From: Isoetes taiwanensis
Taxonomy: Eukaryota; Streptophyta; Lycopodiopsida; Isoetales; Isoetaceae
Assembly (NCBI GenBank): GCA_021234155.1
Contig: JAJEKV010000013.1
Location: forward strand, 8,879,193 to 8,943,192
Direction of reading: 5' to 3'
Length of the DNA: 64,000 bases
In this document: positions 10,300 through 21,450 of the stretch, one piece after another
How positions within the stretch are numbered: position 1 is the stretch's first letter
How the letters are laid out: each line of letters starts with the position of its first letter
Translations under genes and position numbers: made by a program
Notes under the pieces: generated by a model
What the model was told of the DNA's origin: nothing
The model's input: the letters and a program-made list of their open reading frames with translations, nothing else
The model's database searches: none

Positions 10300-11870
10300 C
10301 GGTTCCTGGCATGACGAGCCCGCCTAGGAGAACCAGATGGATAGGCCGCCACGAAAATGGCCCTGACCAGACGGCAAGAACAAGGGAGAAGTCTCTTCCA
10401 TGAGGAGGGAGGCATGGGCCAAAGCTCAATCAACAAGGCCGGCCCGACATGTTGTTGATAGTTCCTCAAGCTTTACAGTAAACTAGCCATCGGCAGAAGC
10501 TTAGAAACATCTCGAGGCGAGAATTGAGGGTAACACTACCCGAATTGCAGCCTGACACCAGAGTTGCAGTGATCAATACCTCAAGTGCTCAGAAGGCAAC
10601 TGGCAATGGAGAAGCAGCGAAATCGCAGAGTTGAAAATCGGCACACAACAGATGGAAGAGACATCCGCTTGGTGCACTTCGAGAGGTAGCAGGACTCACT
10701 GACGTGTGTGCTCGCCTAGATTCCTTGTCCACGACCATGGAAGCCATGACACAAGACCAGCAGCAGGTCGAGCAAGAGATGATGGCAAACATCTCTCACC
10801 TGAAGAGGCTACCAGAGGCGTCCAGGCTTCCTTTGAGGAGAGCCAGTAACAGCTGAAAGCCCTTCAGAGTAGGGTCGAGTCGTGGAAAGTGGCCCCATCG
10901 GCAGCTTGCTGGAACTCGCGTATTACCTTGCTCCTCGAGACATGGAGTTGCAGGAGTTGCGGACGACCGTCATCGAGCAAGGCAAGGGCCTCCATGCAAA
11001 GGCTCATGAACAACTACAGCGATGCATGCATGAAACTGACAAAGCAGCAACAATTCCAGTAGAAGCTGAGCTCCAGGCTTCACAAAGGAAAGGTCGCAGC
11101 ACAGGTTACACTAGTCTCATATGCCCAACAGCCTGCACAACGACAGCTGGGACCACACACTGCCGCACCACCAAGCCGCCCCACGTCGCCACCACCCCAG
11201 CACAGGCCACCGTCCACGCTCACCAATCAAAAATAGCCTGCCGCGACAGCCAACATGGATCCAGTCGCCAAAGAGCTCCAGAAGCGGAGACGCATGAGCC
11301 ACAATGTGGCTCTGCATGGCCTGATAGAATATGCAGGGGAGCACCTCATCAACTGGATCCAGACACAGATCCTTATCTAGATGACGTTCCATATGCTTGT
11401 ACACATTGATAGGGCGAACCGCCATGGAGCCCAGCATCTTGATCGTCCACGGGTGGTCACATTCACAGCGAGGGATGTGCAAGAGCAATGTGCAAGAGCG
11501 AGTAGCCATCCTACGTCAGGGTCAGCTGTTGAAGGGGACTGCTTTGTATGTTGACTAGGATCTGACTCCTACACAACAGGAAGATTGCAGGCACAAGTTG
11601 GACAAAGTCGAGCGCATCTGCAGACGGGGAGGAGCAGTAGGATTTGTCAGGGAAAGATGGACACGTTCTGGGCACCAAACATTGATGCAAGCACCTCAGA
11701 CCCTCAGGACCCTTCTGCTGAGATCCCAGTTGCACACCCTGCTCCAGTGCACCACCTGCCATTGCCCGCATGCCGCATGTTGTCTCCACCTCCACTGCGA
11801 CTGAATCTACAGCGACAACTCCAGTCAGCAAATAGGGATTGTGCCGGAATATTCTAAACTCAGTGGCCGT
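10300..11870 (+). pseudogene. Gag-like coiled-coil remnant of an LTR retrotransposon
   Basis: Relatively GC-rich sequence with broken frames that read like a retroelement gag. One part is Gln-rich coiled coil (TTMEAMTQDQQQVEQEMM near 10720-10785, then GSLLELAYYLAPRDMELQEL and TTVIEQGKGLHAKAHEQLQ in the frame starting 10882). It is followed by a Pro/Gln-rich linker and a block starting MDPVAKELQKRRRMSHNVAL near 11250. No protease or RT is found. The frame changes several times, so this is a decayed copy. A decayed non-retroviral gene cannot be excluded. Confidence 0.5.
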
Positions 11871-11924
11871 CAATATGGACATCATTTTTCTCATGAAAAC
11901 GTAGGATCATATTGGACGCAGGCT

Positions 11925-12085
11925 ACTCGAGTCTGAGCATCCTTTATTTGATGCATTTGCCATATCTGTCTCTGTTACTAGTAAATGCACTACTGATGGT
12001 TGGGCCACCCATCGCGGTGGTATATTATTTTATGTATGCCAGGTGCTAACTTGTATTTACGCTTCCGCTGTATAGGACTCCCATA
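11925..12085 (+). repeat. LTR-A family fragment
   Basis: The stretch around GGGCCACCCATCGCGGTGG and gcttccgctgtataggactcc is the same sequence, slightly diverged, as the 3' third of the LTRs at 62170-62265 (plus) and, in reverse, 14440-14530, 23160-23250 and 62570-62650. It is an isolated piece of that LTR. Confidence 0.8.
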
Positions 12086-12204
12086 CACTATAAGAGAAGG
12101 GGTCAATTAGTGTCATTGATTGTGCTAAAATTTGGCCTAGAATTGCAACTCACATGTTTTTAAAAATTGGCGCTATAGGTGACACATACTGGTGACACAA
12201 AAAT

Positions 12205-12514
12205 ATCATTGAGAACGTCACATATAATGTCAGCCTCTTTGTCACCTATAGTGTCAGCGCCAATGTTACCTTTAATGTCAAATATAGTATCACCTATACA
12301 ATCAACTATAACATCAAGCATAATGTCACCACTAATGTCAGTGGTAGAGTTGCCTATAGAATCCATAATGCTAAAATTTTTTGTCACAAATTAAGTCATC
12401 TATATTGTCATCTCTAATGTCAATTTTAACGTCGCCAATAAAGTCATAAATAATGCCATCTATTTTCTCAATAGTGAGGTCATCTATTTTGTCAATATCA
12501 ATGTCGTTTATTGC
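12205..12514. repeat. 12-bp degenerate minisatellite, about 25 units
   Basis: Successive units follow the pattern GTCAnnnnTAnT, for example GTCACATATAAT, GTCACCTATAGT, GTTACCTTTAAT, GTCAAATATAGT, GTCACCACTAAT and GTCATCTCTAAT. The 12-base phase holds from about 12205 to 12370, is disturbed around 12373-12387, and resumes to about 12514. Because 12 is a multiple of 3, short ORFs on both strands show four-residue periodicity, but I see no sign that it is coding. Confidence 0.85.
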
Positions 12515-13627
12515 TCTAGTCTTGTTGCATATACAAGAAATTTATCGCGGCGGCCTTGTTCTTTTGTCCAACTCGTGGCAAAGGGGTTTTGTATTGAGTC
12601 AAAAAGATCTCAGCTATAGATCTACAAAATTGGACTAAATGTGTCTAACTTGGAGAACTCTAACATCGATATTTTTTTCTAGAAATAAAAAATAGTGCAA
12701 AAATATATATAGTAATGAATATGGTTTCTATGCCTGAATTTGTTTTGTATTCAAGTCCAGCTCTCATATGCACATATAGTCATCAAGAATTCGATAGGCT
12801 GATCGATGCTGCTTGTTTGAACCATTTTATCCCCATAGTAACTTATAAATGTCAAGAAGAGCGGATTTAAAGCGATATTAAATTTTGAAGTGGGGAATGA
12901 TGCAAGTACTTGTGGCAATCGAACAATCACGGAAGCCAATATAATGCAATACGATGGAGCTTTTAGTATCAAGAGGTCAGTTAAAACTATTACAGAATGT
13001 TGATTTAAATTTGAGTAAGGATTTAGTGTGATTTTGAAGGGATTTCGTCAAAAAATTATATGCATCCATTCAAAAGAAGATAAAGGCATACCTCCGTGAG
13101 TGCGCCGCCAAGTTTGGCGGCACCGCCAGGCCTTTACAGGTGTAATGGCCGAGTGCTGAAAATTGCATAGTATGTTATAGTATGTTATACAACCGGAGTT
13201 CTACCCCAATAGCCTCTATAAATGGCCAGAAGGTTCGAAATGGGCAGAAGCATCGAAGTGCTTTTACATTATTTTTGGATATGGAGCTCATGTTATGCTG
13301 GCTTTTCAGCTTGAAGATTGTGCCCCTGATTGATTGATGCTTCTGGCACTAATGAGTAGTTGCCTCCCGATTTTGTTACAGAAAAGAGGGAGAAGCTCCT
13401 TGCAGGGGATATGTTACCGCAAGCCCTTTTACAGTGAAGTTGCTCCAGCAAATTTCCATAGTTGCAATCTCTGAAATGGCTCTGAAGCTCCATAGCTCGC
13501 AATCTTTAAATCTCTAACCTCTGAATCTCTGTAGGAAAACCTTATCCGCAGATTCATAGTTCTATGAATCGGAATAGCTCGCAATCTCTAATTTCTGCAG
13601 AAAAATTCCAACTCCATTTTGCTTCTA
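12515..13627. other. AT-rich sequence without a recognisable gene
   Basis: Only short frames. No domain, terminal repeat or RNA gene was recognised. It abuts the leader of the LTR-A fragment at 13628, so the 3' part could be the body of that degraded element. Confidence 0.5.
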
Positions 13628-14810
13628 ACATGCAAGTGCTAAAGTGCTTGGCAAGGGCGAGGGCAATAGTGCAAAGGCAGTCAACAGGGGTGGTTTTGGC
13701 AGGAAAAGCTTGCTATGGCGGCTATGGCGAAGAATACTTACTCGGCGACTATGGTGGACAAAAGAGGAGCTCGGAAGAAGAAAAGTTCAAAAAGAAACAC
13801 CTAGAAACCATAAAGTTCAAAGAAAATAAAAAATATATATACTATTTTTCATTTTATTCACATTTTTTTCCGGGCGGGTGCGCGGTCAAAACTGGTGTAA
13901 AGTGTTTTTTGATGTTTAGAATAAAAAACTAAGGCCCCTTTTTCCCTTTTACGCCGATTTGGGTTTTAGGCTCAAACGTTGATGCTAGGGGATCGGCCAA
14001 GGGATGCCCTAGACTAATTAAAGTGTTCCCAACACAATGGAGCAAACATCATCTCATTTCGACTTTCCTGGAGAAAGTTAAGGCCTCTGGAAGAAAAGGA
14101 CCTTCATTTACCACAAATTTGGCCATCAATCATATTACTTATGGGCTTCTAGGGTTATTTTCTATGTTAAAGTCCCCAACTAATTAACATTCTAATGAGT
14201 TAGAACATAGCCAGTGCAATGATATAGCCCACCAAAATCACGCTCTGATACTATTACGCTCCCCGAGTCTATAAGATGCTCCTATCGTATAAATATGGGA
14301 AATCCCTTCTTCGTGGCGATCTCATCACCGTAGAAAGGCCCTCCGTCTAGTTCGGGCCACATGGGATGGCCAAATGCCCGGGGAAAGGACACAGAGGTAT
14401 CATTCGTCCCACACCTTCTATGGGAATCCTATATAGCGGAAGCATAAATATAAGTTAGCACTTGGCACACAATACACAAAATAATACATCACCGCGAAGG
14501 GTGGCCCAACCATGAGTAGTACATCACCCTGTAACAAAGACAAATATGACAATTGCATCAAATAAAGGATCTAATTTTCGGGCTCAAACTCCATGGTGTC
14601 AACTGACTGGAAAAGCCTCCGAATAATAGCAGATAGAATAATGGCAATGGTGTTGGCTGGCATAGAACAATTGCTAGGGTAGTCCACTCCATCCGCCCCT
14701 CCTGTGCATACTTTGCAAATAGGCTGAATTATGCTATGACATGGTTATAGCCTTCCGGAGACGCAATCTCATGGTTTCACTCTATGAGGCTACTCGGGGT
14801 TGATGTAAAA
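13628..14810 (-). mobile_element. LTR-A element fragment: leader plus partial 5' LTR
   Basis: 13628-14236 (minus) matches the leader at 22379-23034 almost throughout, including AAGGCCCCTTTTTCCC and the repeated ggcaagggcgagggc. A primer-binding site (TAGTATCAGAGC) lies at about 14239-14252. 14253-14810 matches the 3' part of the LTR at 23050-23530. The similarity to the other copy stops at 13628, four bases before that copy's H3-like ORF starts, and the LTR is truncated at about 14810. Confidence 0.85.
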
Positions 14811-15048
14811 TATATTGTACCTATTCAATTTATTAATAAAAATTCTTTTTCAACTAGAACTTTGGTTTCAATCTGTGATGAATTTTCTTTTGTTTGAGTT
14901 GTATTGTTCTTGTTCTCGACTCGCTATCCGAGAAAACTGGGAGAAAGCTAAGAGACAAATATTCGAATTATGGACAGTTTTCGAGTCGGAGCTCTCCTTT
15001 TTGTGTAAAATAACAGGGTTCCGAAAAAAAGGGGGAATGGAATGAGAC

Positions 15049-16099
15049 CCACTTTAATTAAATACGACTTAGAAATGATGGAAATATATACAAATTTGAA
15101 GCAGGGAATGAATGGTGTATTATTGCACTTTATGTAGATGACAACATCATGATAGCAAAAGGACAAAATTGTTTGCAACATTGCAAGGATGTCTTGAACA
15201 AAAGATTCAAAATGTCAGACCTTGGAGAATTGCAAAAATTTTTAGGGATTGAAGTCAAAAGGGATCGAGCCAATAAAGTCATGATATTATCTCAGAAAAA
15301 TCAGATTGAGAGTATGCTCAAAAAATTTAAAATGGAGTGCAATGTTTGTAAAACACCTGTTGTGGCAGGAAGCAAAATCTCAGACCAAATGTGCCCCAAA
15401 AATGACAGTGAAAGAGCAAAAATGATTAAAACTCCATACAGGTCTTTGATAGGATGTTTATCCTATGTGGCCAATTGTACAAGGCCAGACATAGCTCAGA
15501 TTGTGAATGTTTTGAGCAGGTATAATAATGATCATGGGAGGGATCATTGGATTGCAGCAAAAAGGGTGATCAGATATCTTAAAAGAACAATGGATGTTGG
15601 GATCACTTATTGCACACAAGATTTAATCTTGAAATCTTACTGTAATGCAGATTGGGGGGGTGACTTGGACACTAGAAAGTCTACTTCAGGCTATTTAATG
15701 TTCTTGGGAGGTGGATCAATAGCTTGGAAGTGTAAGAAACAAAGCTCAATAGCCTTATCAAGTGCTGAGGTAGAGTATGCAGCTGTCACACTTTGTGTTA
15801 AAGAGGTAATTTGGGAAAGAAGATTACTTACAGAACTTGGCTTCATGCAATCACTAGCTACAGAAGTTTATTGTAACAGCACAAGTGCTATAGCAATGTC
15901 AAAAGACCCTGTACTGCATGAAAGGTCAAAGCACATTGAGCTAGAACTACATTTTATTAGGGAAGCAGTTGGTAATGGCTTAGCAAAATTGACATATGTG
16001 AATACCGCAGTGCAGCTTGCAGACATACTGACCAAGGTCCTAGCAGAAAAAAGTTTTGCAGAACTCAGAAGACTAATTCAGCATACTGATATAACATGA
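15049..16099 (+). pseudogene. Copia reverse transcriptase C-terminal half and RNase H
   Basis: The frame starts abruptly at about 15062 with RLRNDGNIYKFEAG, then CIIALYVDDN (YVDD catalytic motif), MSDLGELQKFLGIEV, TPYRSLIGCLSYVANCTRPD, the RNase H core YCNADWGGDLDTRKSTSGY, and the C-terminal SKHIELELHFIRE. The last 316 codons are uninterrupted to the stop. Everything upstream of mid-RT is missing. The missing half fits the minus-strand fragment at 53310-56275, which stops at the corresponding residue. The coding part is followed by a polypurine tract and the start of a 3' LTR. Confidence 0.93.
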
Positions 16100-16150
16100 A
16101 GGGGGAATTGTTGAGATAATAATGTTATATGATTCATGGGAGGGGTTGCC
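16099..16150 (+). repeat. Copia polypurine tract and truncated 3' LTR
   Basis: GAAGGGGGAAT directly precedes TGTTGAGATAATAATG, the expected arrangement of polypurine tract and LTR start. The LTR is cut after a few tens of bases, where LINE endonuclease sequence begins. Confidence 0.65.
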
Positions 16151-18840
16151 TGCTACTATCGAACAACCTTGGCACAGTCAATCTCCTTGTTCAAGACAGA
16201 CAAAGCACAACCAATACTGTGGGTGCATGTGCAAAACCTGCATGTGAGACCCCCCCTCTTTGTGGCGACTGCTACTTTCCACATGTAGAAAGCAACTTCT
16301 ATCACACCCACTCCGGATGTGGATAGGCTGGACCCCTATGTCGATCTATATGATGACATCTGGCCCGATAAGCGGTTAAGCGCATGTCATACTCCTTGGA
16401 GACTTTAATGCGCGCACCGGGGTAGAACAACCCATGAGATTTGATCCCTTGACTGATGATATATTGCAGTTGTGTCCTGCAGAAGGAGCTTGGCCACGGA
16501 CATCAGATGACAATCAGGTCACGCGCTATGGTCGACAGTTGCTTTTGCTTTGCAGTATCTTTGACCTAGTAATCTGCAATGGACTGGCACAGTGGCCTTC
16601 CACCCGCAAGAGCACTTGTAGGCAGGAAAACTAGGGGGGCGGATCTAGTGTGGTGGACTATGTGTTGGTGCCTGAGCAGGATATGCATGTCATCAAGCAC
16701 TTTCAGGTGGGAACAACTAATTGGGATGAAGAGATCGACTCAGACCACTTACCACTTTACTTGAAGTTGGCTTGGCAGGTTGTGCGAACCCCCGGTGCAA
16801 CAACTCCTCACATGCCTCAGCTGCGATTGGATTATGAACATGCAGGGGCTTATGCCCAGATGATTATAGATGACATGGCAGAAATTTTGCAATATCCTAC
16901 ACTAGAGCAACAGACAGGCCGGCTGACTGATGTGCTTAGGACCGCGGCAGAGAGGTGCTTTGGGATAAGCCGACCGCGACAGACCTCCAAGAACACAACC
17001 TTCCCACGTAATCAATGGTTTGATGCAGAGTGCAAGGAACACAAATGCTGGCTCCGCCAAGTCACAGACCCTGCTTTACGCCCACATGCAGTCAGACAGT
17101 ACTGCATCTTCCTTAAAGCTAAGAAAGCCAGTACATTGCAGCGCATCAAAGGGAAATGTTTTACCTCCTGGAACGTCACTCTAGGACCTTCTGGCGAAGG
17201 GTTCTTAGAAATCCAGTACAGCCCACAGGCAATATCACTCCCGAAAGCAAAGGAGGCAATACTTGCAACAAACTATACGACCCTCGTGGTGCACATGCAA
17301 AGATTACCTTTGCAAGAAGGCCCGATTGCTTTGAAATCACAGATTCGGACGTGGAACAAGGCTTACAACGCCTTGCCAATGGGAAAGCCCCGGACTTGGA
17401 TGGTATGCGTGCGCAAATTGCTTAAGTGGGCGGGGCCCCATAATACCATCTTGTCGCCTTGTTCAACAAGGCTTTACAGAAGGCTTCCCGCCGCAAAGGA
17501 CCAATAGCGAGTTGTTCCCCATCTATAAGGCAGGTGACCCACACTGCCAAGCCAACTACCGAACAATCATGGTCAGTTCGGTGTTTGCAAAACCGCTTCT
17601 TTGGGATTCTCGGCGGCGGCTTGACGGGCTGGACAGAGGCAACAGAGGTGCGGGCCCTCACCCAGGCAGGATTCAGACCCCGGCACTCAACCATTGACCA
17701 CATTTTCACGTTGCGAACTCTGATTGAAGACAGCAGGAACCGCCGTCAGGATCTATATTGTTGCTTTGTGGATTTTGCGAAGGCGTTTGACACTGTGCCT
17801 CGGGAAAAAACTATGGGCAAGACCGCAAATTTACCGGGGTTCCTATAGATTTGCGAAATGCGATGTACATGCTATATGAAGTCTGCTTTCGGTCGGTTCG
17901 CAGACAAGCCAACCATTTGATAGTAGTATCGGGGTTCGTCAGGGATGCCCTCTCTCCCCAACATTGTTTGGGCTTTACATTGATCAATTGGAGAGCTGGC
18001 TTGCTGATAATGGGGGCGATGGAGCTCACCTTCTCTATCAGATCATCAGACAGTTAATATATGCTGATGATGTGGACCTCATAGCTTACACACCAGCAGA
18101 CATACAACGACATCTCAATGCCCTGGACACATTCATGGCGGCCCGATATGCTGGCGTCAACCCGCCAAGACTAAGGTGGTTTTATATCACCTTCACGTCG
18201 GTAGGGTCCCCTCCTTCAGTTACCAAGGCCAGAATGTGGAAGTTGCATCCACATACAAGTATTTGGGAGTGGAGTTTCCTTCTACTATGCATTGGGACAC
18301 ATCTATACGGCTACGAGTGACGGCAGGCTAGAAGGCACTATATGCAATGCAAAACAATAGTCATAGAGCGGAGTTGTATGATTGGGCCCATCGATCCACA
18401 CCTGCTCAAGGTCTTAGTAGAGCCCGTCCTTTTATACGGGGTGGAAGTATGGGGCCCAAGGTATCACTTGCTACTTAGAATGACTTGGAGCAGTCCGTAA
18501 AGCCTTCTTAGTACGAGCACTAGGGGTGAAGTCCACAGTCCCATATCAAATTCTACCGCAGGAGACAGGATTCTTGCCTCTTCAGAGGGCGGCCCTTGAT
18601 CGCCACATTGTCTATTTTCAGAAGGTGGTCAATATGGACGATGCCCGTCTCCCTAAACTAGCTTGTATCATGGCAATGGGGCCGCAGCACAGGTGCATAT
18701 ATATGCAAACAGAGGTAGATTGTCATAGCTTGAGGCAATATCTTGACGCTTGCTTCCTCAACAAGCTTTGGGATGCCAATGCCCTTGAACATGTCAAGAC
18801 AAAGACACCACACAAAATCCCACATTGGAACACCACATAA
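16150..18840 (+). pseudogene. LINE fragment: endonuclease and reverse transcriptase
   Basis: A decayed ORF2 in shifting frames. The AP-type endonuclease is seen as DPYVDLYDDIWPDKR, LGDFNARTGVEQP, LVICNGLAQWPSTRKSTC and SVVDYVLVPEQD ... DSDHLPLYL. The reverse transcriptase is seen as VEQGLQRLANGKAPDLDGM, FRPRHSTIDHIFTLRTLIED, CCFVDFAKAFDTVPRE, a GVRQGC-like stretch near 17930, FGLYIDQLESWL and LIYADDVDLIAYTP (the ADD of the catalytic centre). No A-tail or target duplication is visible. Stops and frameshifts are frequent, so it is dead. It is a different LINE type from the one at 32449-44420. Confidence 0.88.
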
Positions 18841-19676
18841 ATCCCACATTGGAACGAAAAGCCCGCAATGCTCCATTCGCGTGGGCACATCCATGGAATA
18901 ATTTAAGGGCTAAACTTAGCTATTTATGAGAATTTTCAAAAAAAATTGGCTAAAGTAAATGGAAAAAATTGGGAAAAAAATAATTTTTAGCCTTTTTTCT
19001 AGACCAATCTTGGAGCTCTTTAGCCAAATGCTAGGGAGAGTGACATCATTGTTTAGCTAAACCATAGAAACTTTTAGAATGGATTGGCTAGTTTAGCCAA
19101 CATCATTCTAGTTTATATGAAATATATGATTAGTCGCCAAATTATGGAATTAATTTGAGGATGAATTAGCATTATTTTTCAAAGTTGCCCAAAATAAGTG
19201 AAACAAATTTTGGATGCGGCTTTTTGGAATGATGTTTGGGTTAGTTTAGCTAAACGCCAGAAATTAGATGTGACATTGAGCTAAACAACAGAAAGTTTTG
19301 GGATTAATATCGTGCAAGTTTAGCTAAAGTCATTTGGGGCTATCATATGCGATTAGTAATTTATGGACATCATCAAGATCAGCTGGATGTCCACGCCACA
19401 CACTTGACATGTGTAAATACATTGATTTCATACTTCAAAGTTGCCCATAACAACCGTTTTTGGGATCATACCTTGAGGTTATGGACATTCAGCTATGTCC
19501 TCGCCACATGTTTTTCCATTGATTTAACTTGTGCCTTTGGCGATTCTTATTATCGCCACGGTTTTTTAAACCCTTGGACGGGGGTTTTTAAATAAGTTTG
19601 TTGCGCTCCTTGTGGGTCCCATAGGCCGATTGGCCTCAGTGGACGATAAAAAATCATTCTCATTCTCATTCTCAAG
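18841..19676. other. AT-rich intergenic sequence with recurring TTTAGC(T/C)AAA
   Basis: The word tagctaaa or its near form occurs about six times between 18900 and 19330, in both orientations, and the phrase 'ttcaaagttgccca' occurs at about 19178 and 19435. This looks like a non-coding repeat or MITE-like sequence, but I find no clear terminal inverted repeats. Confidence 0.4.
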
Positions 19677-19960
19677 GGAAGTTGCTTGCACAATGTTCAT
19701 ACCTAATGGTTATCATATATTTAGGTTGAGGGACAAGCTGCAGAGTACTTTGATCTCCATGAGCATATTGATTAAGATGAAGAACACAGTTGCAGAATGA
19801 AGAACACAGTTACATTTAAGCTCAAAGGTTGCACATGAGATTAGATAATATTTACGTTATATTTGTTTTAATGGTTCGGGGTCACAGCATGAATGAAATG
19901 CATGTGGGATATTGTTATATGAAAAACCAGTTGACCTCGAAAATGTGAGAATGCCTGTGG
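19677..19960 (+). repeat. Copia leader / gag-start copy, inverted partner of 56270-56560
   Basis: Reverse complement of 56270-56560 with few differences. It includes the peptide-like stretch MFIPNGYHI(F/V)RLR and the words ATGTGGGATATTGTTATATG. At 56.3 kb the sequence leads directly into Copia gag, so this is a separate truncated copy of the same element's 5' internal region. Confidence 0.75.
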
Positions 19961-20314
19961 GATATTTATTTGAGCCAAGGAGAAAATAGTAAGGCCATGA
20001 AAACCGCCGTTCCGAGCTGGGTACACCGACTGATCATGAGTTTATAAAATGAGATAAGATTGAATGCTGCTTGGACTGGTGGAGACAGGGTAATCGGCAA
20101 GTGCAATCGAGTGCTTGGGCTCTCGGGGCAAACGATAAATGTTTAGGATATGAATTGCTACAATAATGTAATCATATCCAAATGAATAGTACATCACTAT
20201 GATTATTATAATGGTTTAAAAAAACATATTGAGGTGTTGCACTAGGCTCGATTTTATCCCTTAGAAGTTGTGCTAAGTAGCTTGCTTGTTTGAACTAGAA
20301 ATTGAATAATCTCT

Positions 20315-20833
20315 TCAGAGATGCCCTTTGTCGGCATAAAGGTCTTCACCTTCCTCGTCTTCCTCCATAGGGACAACGACGTCGTTGATGTTGCGGAAGT
20401 GAGGCCCCATAGAGATAAAGGCATCCTCAGGCAGTTGGGAGGGAGGATCTTGCAACATGAGATGCTGCAAGCCTAATAGTGTTTCAATAGGCTCTAGGTT
20501 GTCGGAATAGAATTTGAGCAATTGTTGGACCTGTGGTGGATAAACAGGGGGAGAATAATTGAGGAAATTGCCTTGGCAATACTTAGCCAGTTCGTAAAGA
20601 ATGTCTTCCTTCTTCGCATGATGGGTATTGGCAATGACAAGGTAGGCCCACAAGGTATCCTCAAGAAAACGATACTTCTGGTTGTTGAGGATAATCGTCG
20701 GGAGTCCGTCCAGCCCGACGACTTTGTGACCTTGACTTCGAAGCATAGGCATCTCTGTAGCTAGCTGCTTCCAACGAGCAAAGTCGGTATGGCTGACCCG
20801 CTCCTCATCAGCGGGATCGGAAGAAATTGGCAT
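20315..20833 (-). CDS. Unknown 172-residue protein, downstream ORF of the LTR-A element
   Basis: An uninterrupted frame starting MPISSDPADEERVSHTDF. It contains a mixed helical part (RFLEDTLWAYLVIANTHHAKK, about residues 55-75), a Pro-rich linker (SPPVYPPQ) and an acidic C terminus (PMEEDEEGEDLY). I do not recognise it. Upstream on the same strand (21205 to about 20890) is a related-looking stretch with in-frame stops (for example PFELLHPYLMEEVDLIANME and PDYADFLEFYTQEMVPQC), so the intact frame may be the 3' part of a longer decayed ORF. It lies about 600 bases after the H3-like frame and may be expressed with it. It could be a gag-like protein or part of a captured host gene. Confidence 0.45.
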   Translation of the reverse strand: MPISSDPADEERVSHTDFARWKQLATEMPMLRSQGHKVVGLDGLPTIILNNQKYRFLEDTLWAYLVIANTHHAKKEDILYELAKYCQGNFLNYSPPVYPPQVQQLLKFYSDNLEPIETLLGLQHLMLQDPPSQLPEDAFISMGPHFRNINDVVVPMEEDEEGEDLYADKGHL

Positions 20834-20889
20834 CTTTCCTTTCTAAGATGGTGTAACACCAGCTTTGATATATCGATCCATACGAATAG

Positions 20890-21205
20890 CTAATGCAAAA
20901 TGGACCTCAAAATAGGTTTGCTTACGACTGAAATGGAGAATGGGGCATGCTTTGCCCATCGTTGGATGCCACAGAGAATGTCTTATGCATGTTGGTCGTC
21001 ACCGAACATCCGCATGAGGAGATCCCTATCAAGATACAACTAGGGAGGGTCTCCATAGGGAACACATTGGGGAACCATCTCCTGGGTGTAAAACTCCAAG
21101 AAATCGGCATAGTCGGGATGAGCCTCCATATTGGCAATGAGGTCTACCTCCTCCATCAGATAGGGATGGAGGAGCTCAAATGGGACCTGGAAATTCCAAT
21201 GCTCT
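20890..21205 (-). pseudogene. Decayed ORF between the H3-like frame and the 172-residue ORF
   Basis: One minus-strand frame reads as plausible protein (HWNFQVPFELLHPYL, MEEVDLIANMEAHPDY, LYLDRDLLMRMFGDDQ) but contains a TAG near 21040 and another stop near 20990. No family was recognised. Composition matches the 172-residue ORF that follows. Confidence 0.4.
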
Positions 21206-21450
21206 AATAAAACCTTAAAAGAAACAAGGAGTTTTAAAAGTGTGAACTGGATTCCTTTTTTTCCTTAATAAACCTTTTTTTTTTGGGGAATAATAAATCA
21301 AAATTTGTGTGCATGTTTTGAGTTAGGATGTGAAATCAGGAAAAGGAAGCAGTGATGCATGTAAAAGATAAACATATGAACATTACATTAACAGAAGAAA
21401 ACATATGTACAAAAAGTATTTATGAGTGTAATACAAAATGTCGAATCTAA

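Noticed and set aside
10130-11509. Minus-strand frames at 10130-10429 and 11117-11509
   Set aside because: They oppose the more convincing gag-like plus-strand frames and have no domain; the GC-rich composition explains their length.
16650-17507. 285-codon frame as an independent gene
   Set aside because: Its first part is LINE endonuclease (DYVLVPEQD, DSDHLPLYL); the rest is out of frame with the RT that continues in neighbouring frames.
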